From: CAYNEI01 sp964396185
GTDB lineage: Archaea > Thermoplasmatota > SW-10-69-26
DNA length: 52,632 nt
Reading direction: 5' to 3'
Assembly: GCA_964396185.1 (NCBI GenBank)
Contig: CAYNEI010000015.1
Coordinates: forward strand, 1-52,632
A program made the position numbers and the translations under genes. Below, piece by piece: positions 1 to 7,745 of the stretch. The notes beneath the pieces were generated by a model, which was not told where the DNA came from, ran no database searches, and was given only the letters and a program-made list of their open reading frames with translations. The first letter of the stretch is position 1. Every line of letters begins with the position of its first letter.

Positions 1-1364
1 CCTTCGCCTGCGGGCTCGAGCTCCTCGGGCACGACGACGTCGCGGATCAGGGCGTTGAAGGGGGCGGCGTCCACGACGTTGCGCACGCCGTCAGCATCCG
101 TGTCAGCGCCCAGGTCCATGCCGGGCCACTCGAGCGCCATCTTGACGGCGGCGTAGGCGTCGATCTGGCCGTAGGCGAGCTGGTGGTGCCACTTCGCGCT
201 GGTGGTGGCGTTGTCGGGTTCCTGGTCGTCCCAGGGGATGGCGGTCTGGTGGAGGATCTCCTTGACCTCGGCCGGTGTGAGCTCGGGGTTGGCATCCAGC
301 ATGAGGGCGACCACGCCGGCGGTCATGGGCGTGGCAGCACTCGTGCCACCGAAGCTCTGCTCGCACTGGAATGGGGCCTGGATGCCACCGACGGGCGTGG
401 GGACCGTGGTCTCCTCCGGGCCGAAGCAGACGAGCTGGAACTCGGTCCCGTCGGCCAAGCTGGCACCCGTGCTCACGACGAGGTGGCCAGGGGCGGCGAT
501 GTCGGGCTTGAGCTCCTCGTAGGTGTGGTTGTCGCCGTCGTCGGTGCGCGGGCCCCAGGTGCTGGATGGCTGGATCTCGTCGTCCGATCTGTCGATGGTG
601 CGTTGGTTCCAGATGTTGGCCACGCTGATGGCCCCATCCGCGCCTGTGGGGCAGCCGAGGTCCGGGGCCTCGACGCTGCCGGAGTTGCCGGCCGAGCCGA
701 GCACCACGATGCCGGCGTCCACCGCCTCGTTGGCGGCCTGGCAGATGGGGTGGGTGCCGTCGGTCTCGTCGTTGGGGCTCCAGCTCATGGTGATGATGTC
801 GATGCCGTCGTTGCTCGGGTCGTCGTCGCCCCAGTCGTCGTCCACGTGGTCGATGGCCCACTGGAAGGCTTGAAGGACGTCGGTGGTGAAGTCGTCGTCC
901 GAGGCGACATCGCTGAACTGGACGTCCACCATCCAGGCGCACGGGGCCACGCCGACGCGCGCGTCCTCGGGGTAGTCCGGGGCGTCCTCAGGCGCGAAGA
1001 AGGGCTGGCCAGCGTGGCTGACGGCGATGCCGGCCACAGGCGTGCCGTGGGTGCCTGCCAGGGGCTGGGGGTTGCCGCCGTTGGCCATGGTCCACATGGC
1101 ACCGGTGGCGGTGGTGTCCAGCCCTGCTACGACCTTGCCGTCGAGGTAGGGGTGCTTGTCATCGACACCGTTGTCGAAGACAGCCACGGTCACGCCGCAG
1201 CCGTAGTAGCCGAGCTCCCAGGCCGTGTTGGGGGAGTACTCGGCCGAGGGTTGGGCCTTGATGCCCTTGGTGGCGATCTCGAGGGCTGCTGCGCCAGGGG
1301 CGAGCAGCAGGAGCGTTGTGGCCAGGATGGCCAGTAGGGGGACGGTTCTGGAGCCTCCGATCAT
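1..1364 (-). CDS. Secreted subtilisin-like serine protease (S8 family), C-terminus cut by window edge
   Basis: Reading the minus strand from an ATG at 1364, the frame stays open to base 1, giving 454 visible codons. Residues 1-28 form a Sec signal peptide (charged start, Leu-rich core, ending GAAALE). All subtilase landmarks are present: catalytic Asp64 in VAVFDNGVDD, His106 in GTHGTPVAGIA, the oxyanion Asn227 in GSAGNSGS and the nucleophile Ser342 in GGTSAATPMTAG. Beyond the catalytic domain, residues near 420-440 contain DTDADGVRNVVD, a calcium-binding thrombospondin type 3-like stretch, so more C-terminal domain probably lies outside the window. The mature enzyme should act outside the cell as an endopeptidase. 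A weak TATA-like GTTTTAG lies about 34 bases upstream of the start. Family assignment is very secure; substrate is unknown. Confidence 0.93.
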   Translation of the reverse strand, partial: MIGGSRTVPLLAILATTLLLLAPGAAALEIATKGIKAQPSAEYSPNTAWELGYYGCGVTVAVFDNGVDDKHPYLDGKVVAGLDTTATGAMWTMANGGNPQPLAGTHGTPVAGIAVSHAGQPFFAPEDAPDYPEDARVGVAPCAWMVDVQFSDVASDDDFTTDVLQAFQWAIDHVDDDWGDDDPSNDGIDIITMSWSPNDETDGTHPICQAANEAVDAGIVVLGSAGNSGSVEAPDLGCPTGADGAISVANIWNQRTIDRSDDEIQPSSTWGPRTDDGDNHTYEELKPDIAAPGHLVVSTGASLADGTEFQLVCFGPEETTVPTPVGGIQAPFQCEQSFGGTSAATPMTAGVVALMLDANPELTPAEVKEILHQTAIPWDDQEPDNATTSAKWHHQLAYGQIDAYAAVKMALEWPGMDLGADTDADGVRNVVDAAPFNALIRDVVVPEELEPAGE

Positions 1365-1443
1365 GCGCCTCGGGGGCGAGTGGGACAGGGAGGCTAAAAC
1401 GGTTCTGGTGGCGTTGTTCCAGCGACGAGCCAGCGGAGAGGAC

Positions 1444-2148
1444 CTACACGGGGCCCACCCCTCGGTTAACGTACGCGATTAGGGGTAGGCGATCCGCGAG
1501 ATGCTTCTGTTCACCAACGCCAGGGTAATCAAATCTAGTCGTGGCCGCGGCAATCGATCCCACCGGCTTGACGACGAGGGCGACAGGGGTGCCAGGCACT
1601 AAGTCACTCACCCGAGCAAAGGGGGCTTGGATGGAGACCATTTCTCCTGGATCCAGTCGCAACTCGCCGTCTTGGCGGGACGGGGGGTGGACGACGAAGG
1701 GATCATTCGACATGATCTCTCGACCATCCTCGAGACTCACCAAACCGATCAGGCGGATGTGTGCCGGCACCCGACCGACATTCATGACATCGAACAGCGC
1801 TGCCTCGTGGACAAGGTCACCATCGATATCCCGGCCATAGGTTCCCCGGACAAGCTCCAGCCAAGGCCTATCTCGTTGATGCTCGATCTCACGGAGGCGT
1901 GTCAGCTGCAGGTTCGCCTGCGCCATGTCACGTGTGCGGTCAACGAGGAGGAAGGTAACACCGGCAATCGCTATGGTGGCGAGTGCGGTGGCTGTAGCAC
2001 CAGCAAGTTGGCCGAACTCGCTACCCCCCGCCGTGCCCTCCAGAATCCCGTATATGAGGAGAACCGCTGGGAAGATCGCCATCACACCGGCAATGAAGAT
2101 GCAACCTACCAGCGCTCTGCGCAGTGTTCCTTTGGCCATACGCCCCAA
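1444..2148 (-). CDS. Two-TM membrane protein with C-terminal soluble domain, function unknown
   Basis: The protein is 234 residues if it starts at the TTG at 2148, which has AGGAGG a few bases upstream; an ATG at 2139 is an alternative. Two hydrophobic helices near residues 12-35 and 48-67 are followed by a short basic/polar helix (DRTRDMAQANLQLTRLREIEHQRDRPWLELV) and a probably beta-rich domain. This arrangement resembles many uncharacterised bacterial two-TM proteins. Base composition is visibly lower in GC than its neighbours (parts are near 50-55%), and its codons are less GC3-biased, so lateral acquisition is plausible. I do not recognise a function, and nothing in the flanking genes suggests one. 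Confidence 0.75.
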   Translation of the reverse strand: MGRMAKGTLRRALVGCIFIAGVMAIFPAVLLIYGILEGTAGGSEFGQLAGATATALATIAIAGVTFLLVDRTRDMAQANLQLTRLREIEHQRDRPWLELVRGTYGRDIDGDLVHEAALFDVMNVGRVPAHIRLIGLVSLEDGREIMSNDPFVVHPPSRQDGELRLDPGEMVSIQAPFARVSDLVPGTPVALVVKPVGSIAAATTRFDYPGVGEQKHLADRLPLIAYVNRGVGPV

Positions 2149-2284
2149 CGATCCTCCTCGGTGATGAACTTCCCACTTAGGCCAGCCTCAAGTGCGCCCG
2201 CACCCTGGCCGCCTGGATCACCTCGCCCCTGTGGGTATGGGGCTACGGAGCCGCACGGGCGCTTGTGCTGGTCACCTGGTCCCT

Positions 2285-2716
2285 CTAAAACAGGTCGCGG
2301 ATGGCCGTGAGCAGCTGGACCTGGCGGCCCATGACGCCGGTCTGATGGTCGAGGTTGACCTGGATCACGTCCAGGGTGTCCAGTTTCTCCAGTTTGCCGT
2401 CGATGTGGAAGAGCTGCTCGTTGGTCCGGTCGAGCTTGCCGTTGGCCTCATCCAGCTTCCCGTTGTTGTCAAGCACGGCATCCGCGATGCGGCGGGCTTG
2501 TCCCCGGGTCGAGCCGATCATGACCGCGATGACAGCGGTGAGCACGCCCAAGAACATCCCTACGGCCATGCTCCACTCCCCGATGTCGTTCCACCAGCCC
2601 AGAAGCTCGCCCACGAGGCCCAGGGCAGCGATGCTGAACCCGAGGATGGAGAGGAGGATCATCAGGCGGTAGAGGCGGTCCAGGCTCACGTTCTCAGATG
2701 GGGGGTCAGCGACCAT
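2285..2716 (-). CDS. Small two-TM protein with coiled-coil tail
   Basis: The protein has 143 residues from the ATG at 2716, only 14 bases from the scaffold gap; the frame stays open into the gap, so an upstream start is possible. It has two transmembrane helices (about residues 17-39 and 48-68), then a roughly 70-residue heptad-like helix with repeated NGKLD/NEQLFHIDGKLEKLD units, which predicts a coiled coil. No enzyme motif is visible. It may be a membrane-anchored oligomerising protein. No strong Shine-Dalgarno sequence is visible before the start. Function unknown. Confidence 0.7.
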   Translation of the reverse strand: MVADPPSENVSLDRLYRLMILLSILGFSIAALGLVGELLGWWNDIGEWSMAVGMFLGVLTAVIAVMIGSTRGQARRIADAVLDNNGKLDEANGKLDRTNEQLFHIDGKLEKLDTLDVIQVNLDHQTGVMGRQVQLLTAIRDLF

Positions 2717-2730
2717 GAATGTTCGCTTCC

Positions 2731-2830
2731 NNNNNNNNNNNNNNNNNNNNNNNNNNNNNNNNNNNNNNNNNNNNNNNNNNNNNNNNNNNNNNNNNNNNNN
2801 NNNNNNNNNNNNNNNNNNNNNNNNNNNNNN
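2731..2830. other. Scaffold gap (100 N)
   Basis: A run of exactly 100 N joins two contigs. It removes the C-terminus of the hydrolase gene on the right and possibly the upstream region of the small membrane protein on the left. No sequence overlap is visible between the two contig ends, so the true distance is unknown. Confidence 0.99.
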
Positions 2831-4362
2831 GGGTTGAGGTAGCCGTAGTTCTCGCGCACCCACTCGCCGTCGCGCTGGACCTCGAGCACGGCCACCAGGT
2901 GGACGTTCTCGGCCTCGGTCACCACGGTGAGGTTCAGGTGCGGGGTGCCGGAGAGATGGAGGCGCTCGTCGAGCACGGGGCCCTCCAAGATCACTTGGTC
3001 GTCCTCGTCCATGTCCCGATCCCAGGCCTCGGGGTGCCAGGTCAGCTCGCCGGAGGGTGGGGCGGTCCATTCCAGCCCTGAGCCGGTGAGGTTGAGCACG
3101 GTCCAGGACGCATCCAGCGGCGGCCAGGCCTCGGCGTAGGTGTGCCAGGTGCCGGTGGTGTCCTGGACGTAGGCGCGGTCCTGGTCGAAGAGGCCGGTGT
3201 GGACGCCGTTGAGGGTCTCATCGAAGAATGCGGCTGCCAGGGCCCACCAGTCGCCGTAGGCCTCCTCGGCATCGGCTGGGTACTGGTGGCCCCACTGGCC
3301 AGCGATGAGCGTCTTGTTGGTGTCGATGTCGTTGAACCAGGTGGCGATGTGGTCTGGTTTGACGTTCCAGTCGGCCAGGCCCTGGGCCATGAGCACGGGC
3401 ACCTCGACCGCGCTGGTGCGCCACTGCAGGTCCCTGTCACGCCACCAGGAGTCGTATGTGCCGGACTGGTCCAGGCCACGGGCAAGGTGGTCCTCCTGGT
3501 CGCACTCGACGCCCTCGTAGGCTTGCCGGGTTAGCCAGTTCTCGTACTGCGGGTTCGATGTGGGTGCGGTGGCGAAGGCGGTGTAGCCTGCGTTCGTGGC
3601 GAGGTGGTTGCTGTACGGCACGCCGGCCTTGTGGTGGTAGTTGTAGAAGCTCGTGGACGCCACCACCGGGATGACACCACCCAGGTGCTCGTCGTTGGCC
3701 AGCGCGGCGATGTGGGCCTCGCTGCCGGGGTAGCTGGCACCGATGAAGCCGACCTTCCCGTTGCTCCAGTCCTGGGTTCCCAGCCATGCGGTGAGCGCGC
3801 CGGCGTCCTCGATGTCGATCTGGCCGCGCAGGTCGAGACAGCCGCCGGAGTCTGCCGTGCCGCGAACGTCGGCGTAGGCGAAGGCGAAGCCGCGCTGGAC
3901 GAACTCGCGCACGAAGGTGCCGCCGGGCTCGGAGACCATGGGCTCGACGACCATGGCTCGGCCCGGGGCGTTGTAGGGGGTGAACTCGACGATCACCGGG
4001 ACGGGTCCNNNNNNNNNNNNNNNNNNNNNNNNNNNNNNNNNNNNNNNNNNNNNNNNNNNNNNNNNNNNNNNNNNNNNNNNNNNNNNNNNNNNNNNNNNNN
4101 NNNNNNNNGGGACGGGTCCGTCGATGTCGGGCTGGACCAGGCGCACGTGGATCTCCACGTCCTGGCTGATGGTGGGGACCAGGGTGCTGCACTCGATGAG
4201 CCCGATGGACGGGTCCGGTTCGGGTACCTCGTAGCTGACGTTGCCAAGCTCGTCGGCTGCCTGGCTCGCCTCGTCGATGGACTCACCGTCCTCCCCGCCG
4301 ATGCAGCCGGCCAGGCCGACGGTCAGCAGGAGGAGCACAGCAGCAAGGGGTCCCAAGCGCAT
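2831..4362 (-). CDS. X-Pro dipeptidyl-peptidase / CocE-NonD type alpha/beta hydrolase, lipoprotein; broken by two gaps
   Basis: The ATG at 4362 starts a lipoprotein signal (MRLGPLAAVLLLLTVGLAGC, lipobox LAGC); a GTG at 4386 is in frame but less likely. The body is a peptidase S15/CocE-like serine hydrolase. The nucleophile is the Ser in GFIGASYPGSEA, the acid is the Asp in QGLADWNVKP, and the His lies in AGQWGHQYP. It continues into the beta-rich C-terminal domain (LHLSGTPHLNLTV). The gap at 4009-4108 falls inside the gene, and the contig ends share 11 bases there. Closing that overlap removes 111 bases, keeps the frame and gives the plausible sequence QPDIDGPVPVIVEFTPYNAPG. The true C-terminus is lost in the gap at 2731-2830. 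Role: extracellular, membrane-tethered hydrolysis of peptides or esters. Confidence 0.88.
4009..4108. other. Scaffold gap (100 N), probably artefactual
   Basis: The bases before the N run end in GGGACGGGTCC and the bases after it begin with the same 11 bases. Merging them keeps the hydrolase frame open and yields a sensible protein, so the real gap is probably a short negative overlap. Confidence 0.95.
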
Positions 4363-4441
4363 GGGGGGGAGGGGGTGGAGGGGCACTTAGGCGTTGTGGG
4401 GCCCCACCAATCCTTATCCCCTCCCCGTTCCTGTGCCCAGC

Positions 4442-5377
4442 GTGGATGCCCTGGACCTCCAGATCCTGGCCACCATGGGCTACACGCCCTGGGGCCGGCG
4501 ACCGCGCGGCGTGGACGCTCTGCGGCCCTCGACGATCGCCAAGGTCGTCGACGTTACCGCCGAGACCGTGAGCGAGCGCCTCAAGCACATGGAGGCCACA
4601 GGCGTCATCGACGGCTACCAGGCCTACCCGAACCCTCGCCATGGGGAGCTGGAGATCGCCGCCTGGGCCTTCCATCCACCCGCCGAGGCGGTCCTCCAGG
4701 AAGCCCTGGAGGAGATGGCTCTGGTCGACGGGGTGGCCGAGGTCATGGAGTTCCATGGGGGGCTGGTGGTCGTGGTCCTCTGCTGGCGCTCCGAGAGCGA
4801 GCGGCAGCGACGCCTCGACCTGCTCTCCCGGATGCTCGAGGACCCCTCACCGGCGCGCGTGTTCGAGCCACCGCTGCCAGACCCCACGCGCGAGCTCACG
4901 CACCTGGATTGGCGCATCGTGCGAGCCCTGCGCGGCCAGGCCGATCGCTCGCTCCAGGAGGTGGCCGAGGAGGTAGGCGTGAGTTATCGGACCGTCAAGC
5001 GCCGGTTCGACCGGATGATCGAGGAGGGCAGCCTGTTCGTGGTCCCACGCGTGGACCGCTCTCGCGTCACCGGTGTCATCCCCTTCACGCTCTTCGCCGT
5101 GCTCGGCCCGGATGCGCCAGAAGGCCTGGCCAACGCGCTCAAGGGCCGGTTCGCCGAGCGCCTGGTCCACACCATGATCCCCAGGGAGCCCGGCACGGGC
5201 CGCGTGGGCATCGGTCTCTGGGCCGAGACCCTGGCCGAGGTGGAGGTGATCCGCCAGGAGGCCTTGGACATCCAGGGTGTGGACCGCGTCTGGACCGTGT
5301 TCCCGCGCGCCCGCCACGAGACCAGCTGGCTCGACGGCGTCATCCAGGAGCGGATCCGAGCCACAGCGAGCCCATGA
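4442..5377 (+). CDS. Tandem winged-helix Lrp/AsnC-like transcriptional regulator
   Basis: I prefer the GTG at 4442 (VDALDLQILATMGY): a TATA-like CTTATCC lies 24-30 bases upstream, as expected for a leaderless archaeal mRNA. An in-frame TTG at 4394 precedes that box. The protein has 311 residues in two similar halves. Residues 1-50 form an HTH (STIAKVVDVTAETVSERLKHME) followed by a ferredoxin-like region. Residues about 153-205 form a second HTH (SLQEVAEEVGVSYRTVKRRFDRM) followed by another alpha/beta region ending near VDRVWTVFPRARHE. This looks like a duplicated Lrp unit (wHTH plus RAM-like effector domain) in one chain. It is divergent from the lipoprotein hydrolase at 4362 and could control it. 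The effector is unknown. Confidence 0.82.
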   Translation: MDALDLQILATMGYTPWGRRPRGVDALRPSTIAKVVDVTAETVSERLKHMEATGVIDGYQAYPNPRHGELEIAAWAFHPPAEAVLQEALEEMALVDGVAEVMEFHGGLVVVVLCWRSESERQRRLDLLSRMLEDPSPARVFEPPLPDPTRELTHLDWRIVRALRGQADRSLQEVAEEVGVSYRTVKRRFDRMIEEGSLFVVPRVDRSRVTGVIPFTLFAVLGPDAPEGLANALKGRFAERLVHTMIPREPGTGRVGIGLWAETLAEVEVIRQEALDIQGVDRVWTVFPRARHETSWLDGVIQERIRATASP

Positions 5378-5497
5378 GCCCGCTGGCAGGTTGGCCGGGC
5401 CGGCCTCCTTGGACCTGACAGCCTGGCCGAGCATGTGTCAACTCCCTCGACCGGGGCTTCCACAAGGCATGTCACCCATCCCGGACAACCAGGGTGC

Positions 5498-5614
5498 ATG
5501 GCAGAGTCCCCTTCCACGCACTGGCTGGACGAGCTCCTGAACAACGAGTTCGTCGCGGTGCTGGGCATCCTGGCCGCTGCCGCCTTCTTCTACCAGCTCG
5601 CCGTGGGCCTCTGA
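5498..5614 (+). CDS. 38-residue single-TM membrane peptide
   Basis: The small ORF starts ATG GCA GAG TCC at 5498 and stops TGA at 5612-5614. It encodes a polar N-terminus (MAESPSTHWLDELLNNEF) followed by one hydrophobic helix (VAVLGILAAAAFFYQLAVGL) that runs to the stop. Composition is strongly GC3-biased, like real genes here. It sits between the Lrp-like regulator and the SRPBCC gene on the same strand. No function is recognised. A very short membrane subunit or regulatory peptide is possible. Confidence is moderate because it is so short. Confidence 0.5.
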   Translation: MAESPSTHWLDELLNNEFVAVLGILAAAAFFYQLAVGL

Positions 5615-5670
5615 GCCGCCCTCATCGGCCGAGCCACAAGCCTCTTCCCCTCCCCATCCATCCACCCACC

Positions 5671-6174
5671 ATGGTCGACACGGTCCGCGTCCGGTACAAG
5701 CGCCGCATCCCGTACGCCCCAGATGTTGCCTACGACTGGTTGACCGACTACGACGATCAGGACCACGAGCGCGCCGGCGCGATCATCCAGCACCGCACCG
5801 TGCGTGAGCGCGGCGAGGACCACGTCATCCTGGACGCTCAGCTGGCCACCGTGGGCCGCTCGGGGGAGGGCTGGGCCCGGGTGGAACTCGCGCCCGACGA
5901 CCACGCCTGGACGGCCCAGCTCCACGACACCAAGGACCGCCACGCAGGCACGTACGAGTACCGCCTGCTGCCCGGGAAGGATGCGACGAGCAGCGTGCTC
6001 GAGGTGGACTACCACATCGGAGCGCCCAAGCTCAAGCACAAGCTCATGCTCTACCTGGCCAAGCCCCTGGTCCGCCGGGAGATCGACAAGATGTGGGACG
6101 GGTTCTTCGAGGCCATGGCCCGGGACATGGACGAGCAAGCCGACGAGGTCCCAGCGAAGAGCGCTTCAGCCTGA
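5671..6174 (+). CDS. SRPBCC (START/polyketide cyclase-like) lipid-binding fold protein
   Basis: The protein has 167 residues from the ATG at 5671. The start MVDTVRVRYKRRIPYAPDVAYDWLTDY has the typical SRPBCC opening: a first strand followed by a helix in which a DUF/START-type protein recognises small hydrophobic ligands. It is followed by alternating strands (VILDAQLATV, GWARVELAPDD, WTAQLH, GTYEYRLLP, SSVLEVDYHIG) and a long C-terminal helix (LVRREIDKMWDGFFEAMARDM). This helix-grip fold binds hydrophobic ligands such as lipids, polyketides or isoprenoids. No catalytic residues can be named. A second family member lies at 34355-34759. Its proximity to the megasynthase is suggestive but not evidence of a role in it. 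Confidence 0.8.
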   Translation: MVDTVRVRYKRRIPYAPDVAYDWLTDYDDQDHERAGAIIQHRTVRERGEDHVILDAQLATVGRSGEGWARVELAPDDHAWTAQLHDTKDRHAGTYEYRLLPGKDATSSVLEVDYHIGAPKLKHKLMLYLAKPLVRREIDKMWDGFFEAMARDMDEQADEVPAKSASA

Positions 6175-6199
6175 CCGCTCGATCCGACTCTGCGGCGGC

Positions 6200-7036
6200 C
6201 TAGCTCGCATCGAACGGCTCGCTGAAGATTGTGAAGTCCCACTGCATCTGGGTGTCGTAGGCCACGCTCTGGGGGGCCGCTTCCAACCCCAGGCGCTCGA
6301 CCCACGTGGTCCCCGAGGTGCGAACGACAGCCTGTCCACTGGTCTGGCGTTGCATGGACTCAGGCCCGCTGAACACGCCGAAGGTCTCCTCGTTCGTGCT
6401 CACCAGCCCTCCTTGCACATCCCGCGCTTGGGATGAGCCCGTGATGAGGCTGGTGGCCTCCAGGCGTCCAGCCTCGGTCTCCACGACCATGCGCACCTGG
6501 GTGCCTGCCAGGGCATCCGAGCTCGACACGGAACCGCTGCCGGGTACGACGTTGAACCCGTGCTCGGCGAACGCCTCGAAGACCGAGGACCCGGCTGCCC
6601 CGACCCACTCCGGGATGGCCGACCAGCCGGTTCGTGCGGTGACGTTGCGCTCGTCGTCGGGCTCCTGGATGGGGATGATCGCGGCAGCCCCCGAGGGCGG
6701 TCCGATGGCCAGCCCGTCCAACGCGGCGCGTGGACACCGGTAGGCGAAGAGCACGAAGATCCCTCGACCAGGTAAGGGCCCTTCGGCTGGCTCCCAGGGC
6801 CCCGTGAAGGCTTCCAGAGAGCTCAGGGGTGGGTTCCAGACGAGTGAGACCGCCTCGCATCCGGATGCGCGCCAGGAGGTCTTGCCGAGCTCCGGGGGTG
6901 GTCCGGTGATCCCGTCGACGGGGCTGCCGTCGTCACCGGTCGGGGAGGCGGCATCGAGCTCGATCTCGATGAAGGCCACCATGGAGCCCACGATGAGCAC
7001 CGCTCCGAGCACGCCCACGACGGTATCCTGGAGCAC
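6200..7036 (-). CDS. Membrane-anchored extracellular protein with N-terminal pilin-like helix, unknown function
   Basis: The protein has 278 residues from the GTG at 7036, the first start codon after an upstream in-frame stop near 7088. The N-terminus (VLQDTVVGVLGAVLIVGSMVAFIEIELDAAS) is a single hydrophobic helix at the extreme end, similar to an archaeal pilin-like or signal-anchor segment. The remaining 240 residues are soluble and Gly/Ser/Pro-rich with predicted beta strands (GIFVLFAYRCP, TQVRMVVETEAGRLEATSLI, WDFTIFSEPFDAS). Two cysteines are present near residues 57 and 100. No family is recognised. It lies 51 bases downstream of the alkyltransferase gene on the same strand and may share its transcript. 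Confidence 0.68.
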   Translation of the reverse strand: MLQDTVVGVLGAVLIVGSMVAFIEIELDAASPTGDDGSPVDGITGPPPELGKTSWRASGCEAVSLVWNPPLSSLEAFTGPWEPAEGPLPGRGIFVLFAYRCPRAALDGLAIGPPSGAAAIIPIQEPDDERNVTARTGWSAIPEWVGAAGSSVFEAFAEHGFNVVPGSGSVSSSDALAGTQVRMVVETEAGRLEATSLITGSSQARDVQGGLVSTNEETFGVFSGPESMQRQTSGQAVVRTSGTTWVERLGLEAAPQSVAYDTQMQWDFTIFSEPFDAS

Positions 7037-7087
7037 GGGCCCGACGAACGCGTCCGAGTTTGAGAAGCTTGCGGCTCCTGCTGGGAC

Positions 7088-7600
7088 CTACGAGCGATCG
7101 TCGCCCTTGGCTCGCTTCCGGACCATGCCGGTCTCGTGCTTGAGCAACCCCATCTTGATGCCGAGCTGCTCCTGGTCCTCGGGATCGTCGCGTTGGCTGG
7201 CACCACCGAAGCCCCCGAGGCCATCTTTGGCCACGACGCGGTGGCAGGGCCAGATCAGCGGCAGCGGGTTGTTGCGCAGCGCTTGGCCCACGGCTCGCGC
7301 TGCACCTGGTTTGCCCAGTTTGCCGGCCAACTCCCCGTACGTCAAGACGTTGCCAGGCGGGATGTCGGCCAGGGCATCCCAGACCGACTGCTGGAACTCG
7401 GTCCCTTCGGCCTTCGTAGGCGTGACAGGACGTGGAGCGCGGCCCTCCAAGTAGGCTTGGACCGCCGTGACCACGTAGGGAGGGAACTCCTCCGGGATGC
7501 TGTCTGAGAGCTCCTCGCTGCCCAGTTGGACGCTGGTGACCGACCCCCCCTCCACCGTGATCCGCACGTGTCCGAACGGAGCCGACAGAACAGCCTGCAT
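7088..7600 (-). CDS. ogt: Methylated-DNA--[protein]-cysteine S-methyltransferase (O6-alkylguanine repair)
   Basis: The protein has 170 residues from the ATG at 7600. The C-terminal alkyltransferase domain is complete: FQQSVWDALADIPPGNVLTYGELA, then the recognition helix region ARAVGQALRNNPLPLIWPCHRVVAKDG, which holds the acceptor Cys119 in the diagnostic PCHRV motif. The family transfers the alkyl group from O6-alkylguanine to this cysteine in a single-turnover suicide reaction and so directly repairs DNA. Residues 1-65 match the usual less conserved N-terminal domain. The tail (LLKHETGMVRKRAKGDDRS) is basic. Confidence 0.95.
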   Translation of the reverse strand: MQAVLSAPFGHVRITVEGGSVTSVQLGSEELSDSIPEEFPPYVVTAVQAYLEGRAPRPVTPTKAEGTEFQQSVWDALADIPPGNVLTYGELAGKLGKPGAARAVGQALRNNPLPLIWPCHRVVAKDGLGGFGGASQRDDPEDQEQLGIKMGLLKHETGMVRKRAKGDDRS

Positions 7601-7700
7601 ACATGGGACAGCATCCCACGGGGTCTTGAACCCTTGGCTGGGTCTTCGACTGGAGACCAGCGCGGCGGCGCAGGGTCGAGGCCCATGCTCGCCATTCGGG

Positions 7701-7717
7701 GCGCGGCTGGGCCGCGC
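7701..7717 (-). terminator. GC-rich hairpin downstream of the megasynthase
   Basis: A perfect 7-bp stem (GCGCGGC/GCCGCGC) with a 3-base loop, weakly extended by TTCGG/CCGAA arms, lies about 30 bases beyond the megasynthase stop codon. It is not followed by a clear T-run on the minus strand, so terminator function is only a possibility; it may simply be a structured 3' end. Confidence 0.3.
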
Positions 7718-7745
7718 TGGCGCACCGAACGGGGGCGATGGCCGC

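Noticed and set aside
2686..4386. One continuous hydrolase frame running across both N gaps
   Set aside because: The frame through the gap at 2731-2830 is an accident of the 100-N spacer; the last residues do not resemble the family and overlap the small membrane protein gene.
7615..7680. Possible tRNA-like segment (GGGTCTTGAACCC and GGTCGAGGCCC)
   Set aside because: No acceptor stem, anticodon arm or conserved T-loop in register could be built.
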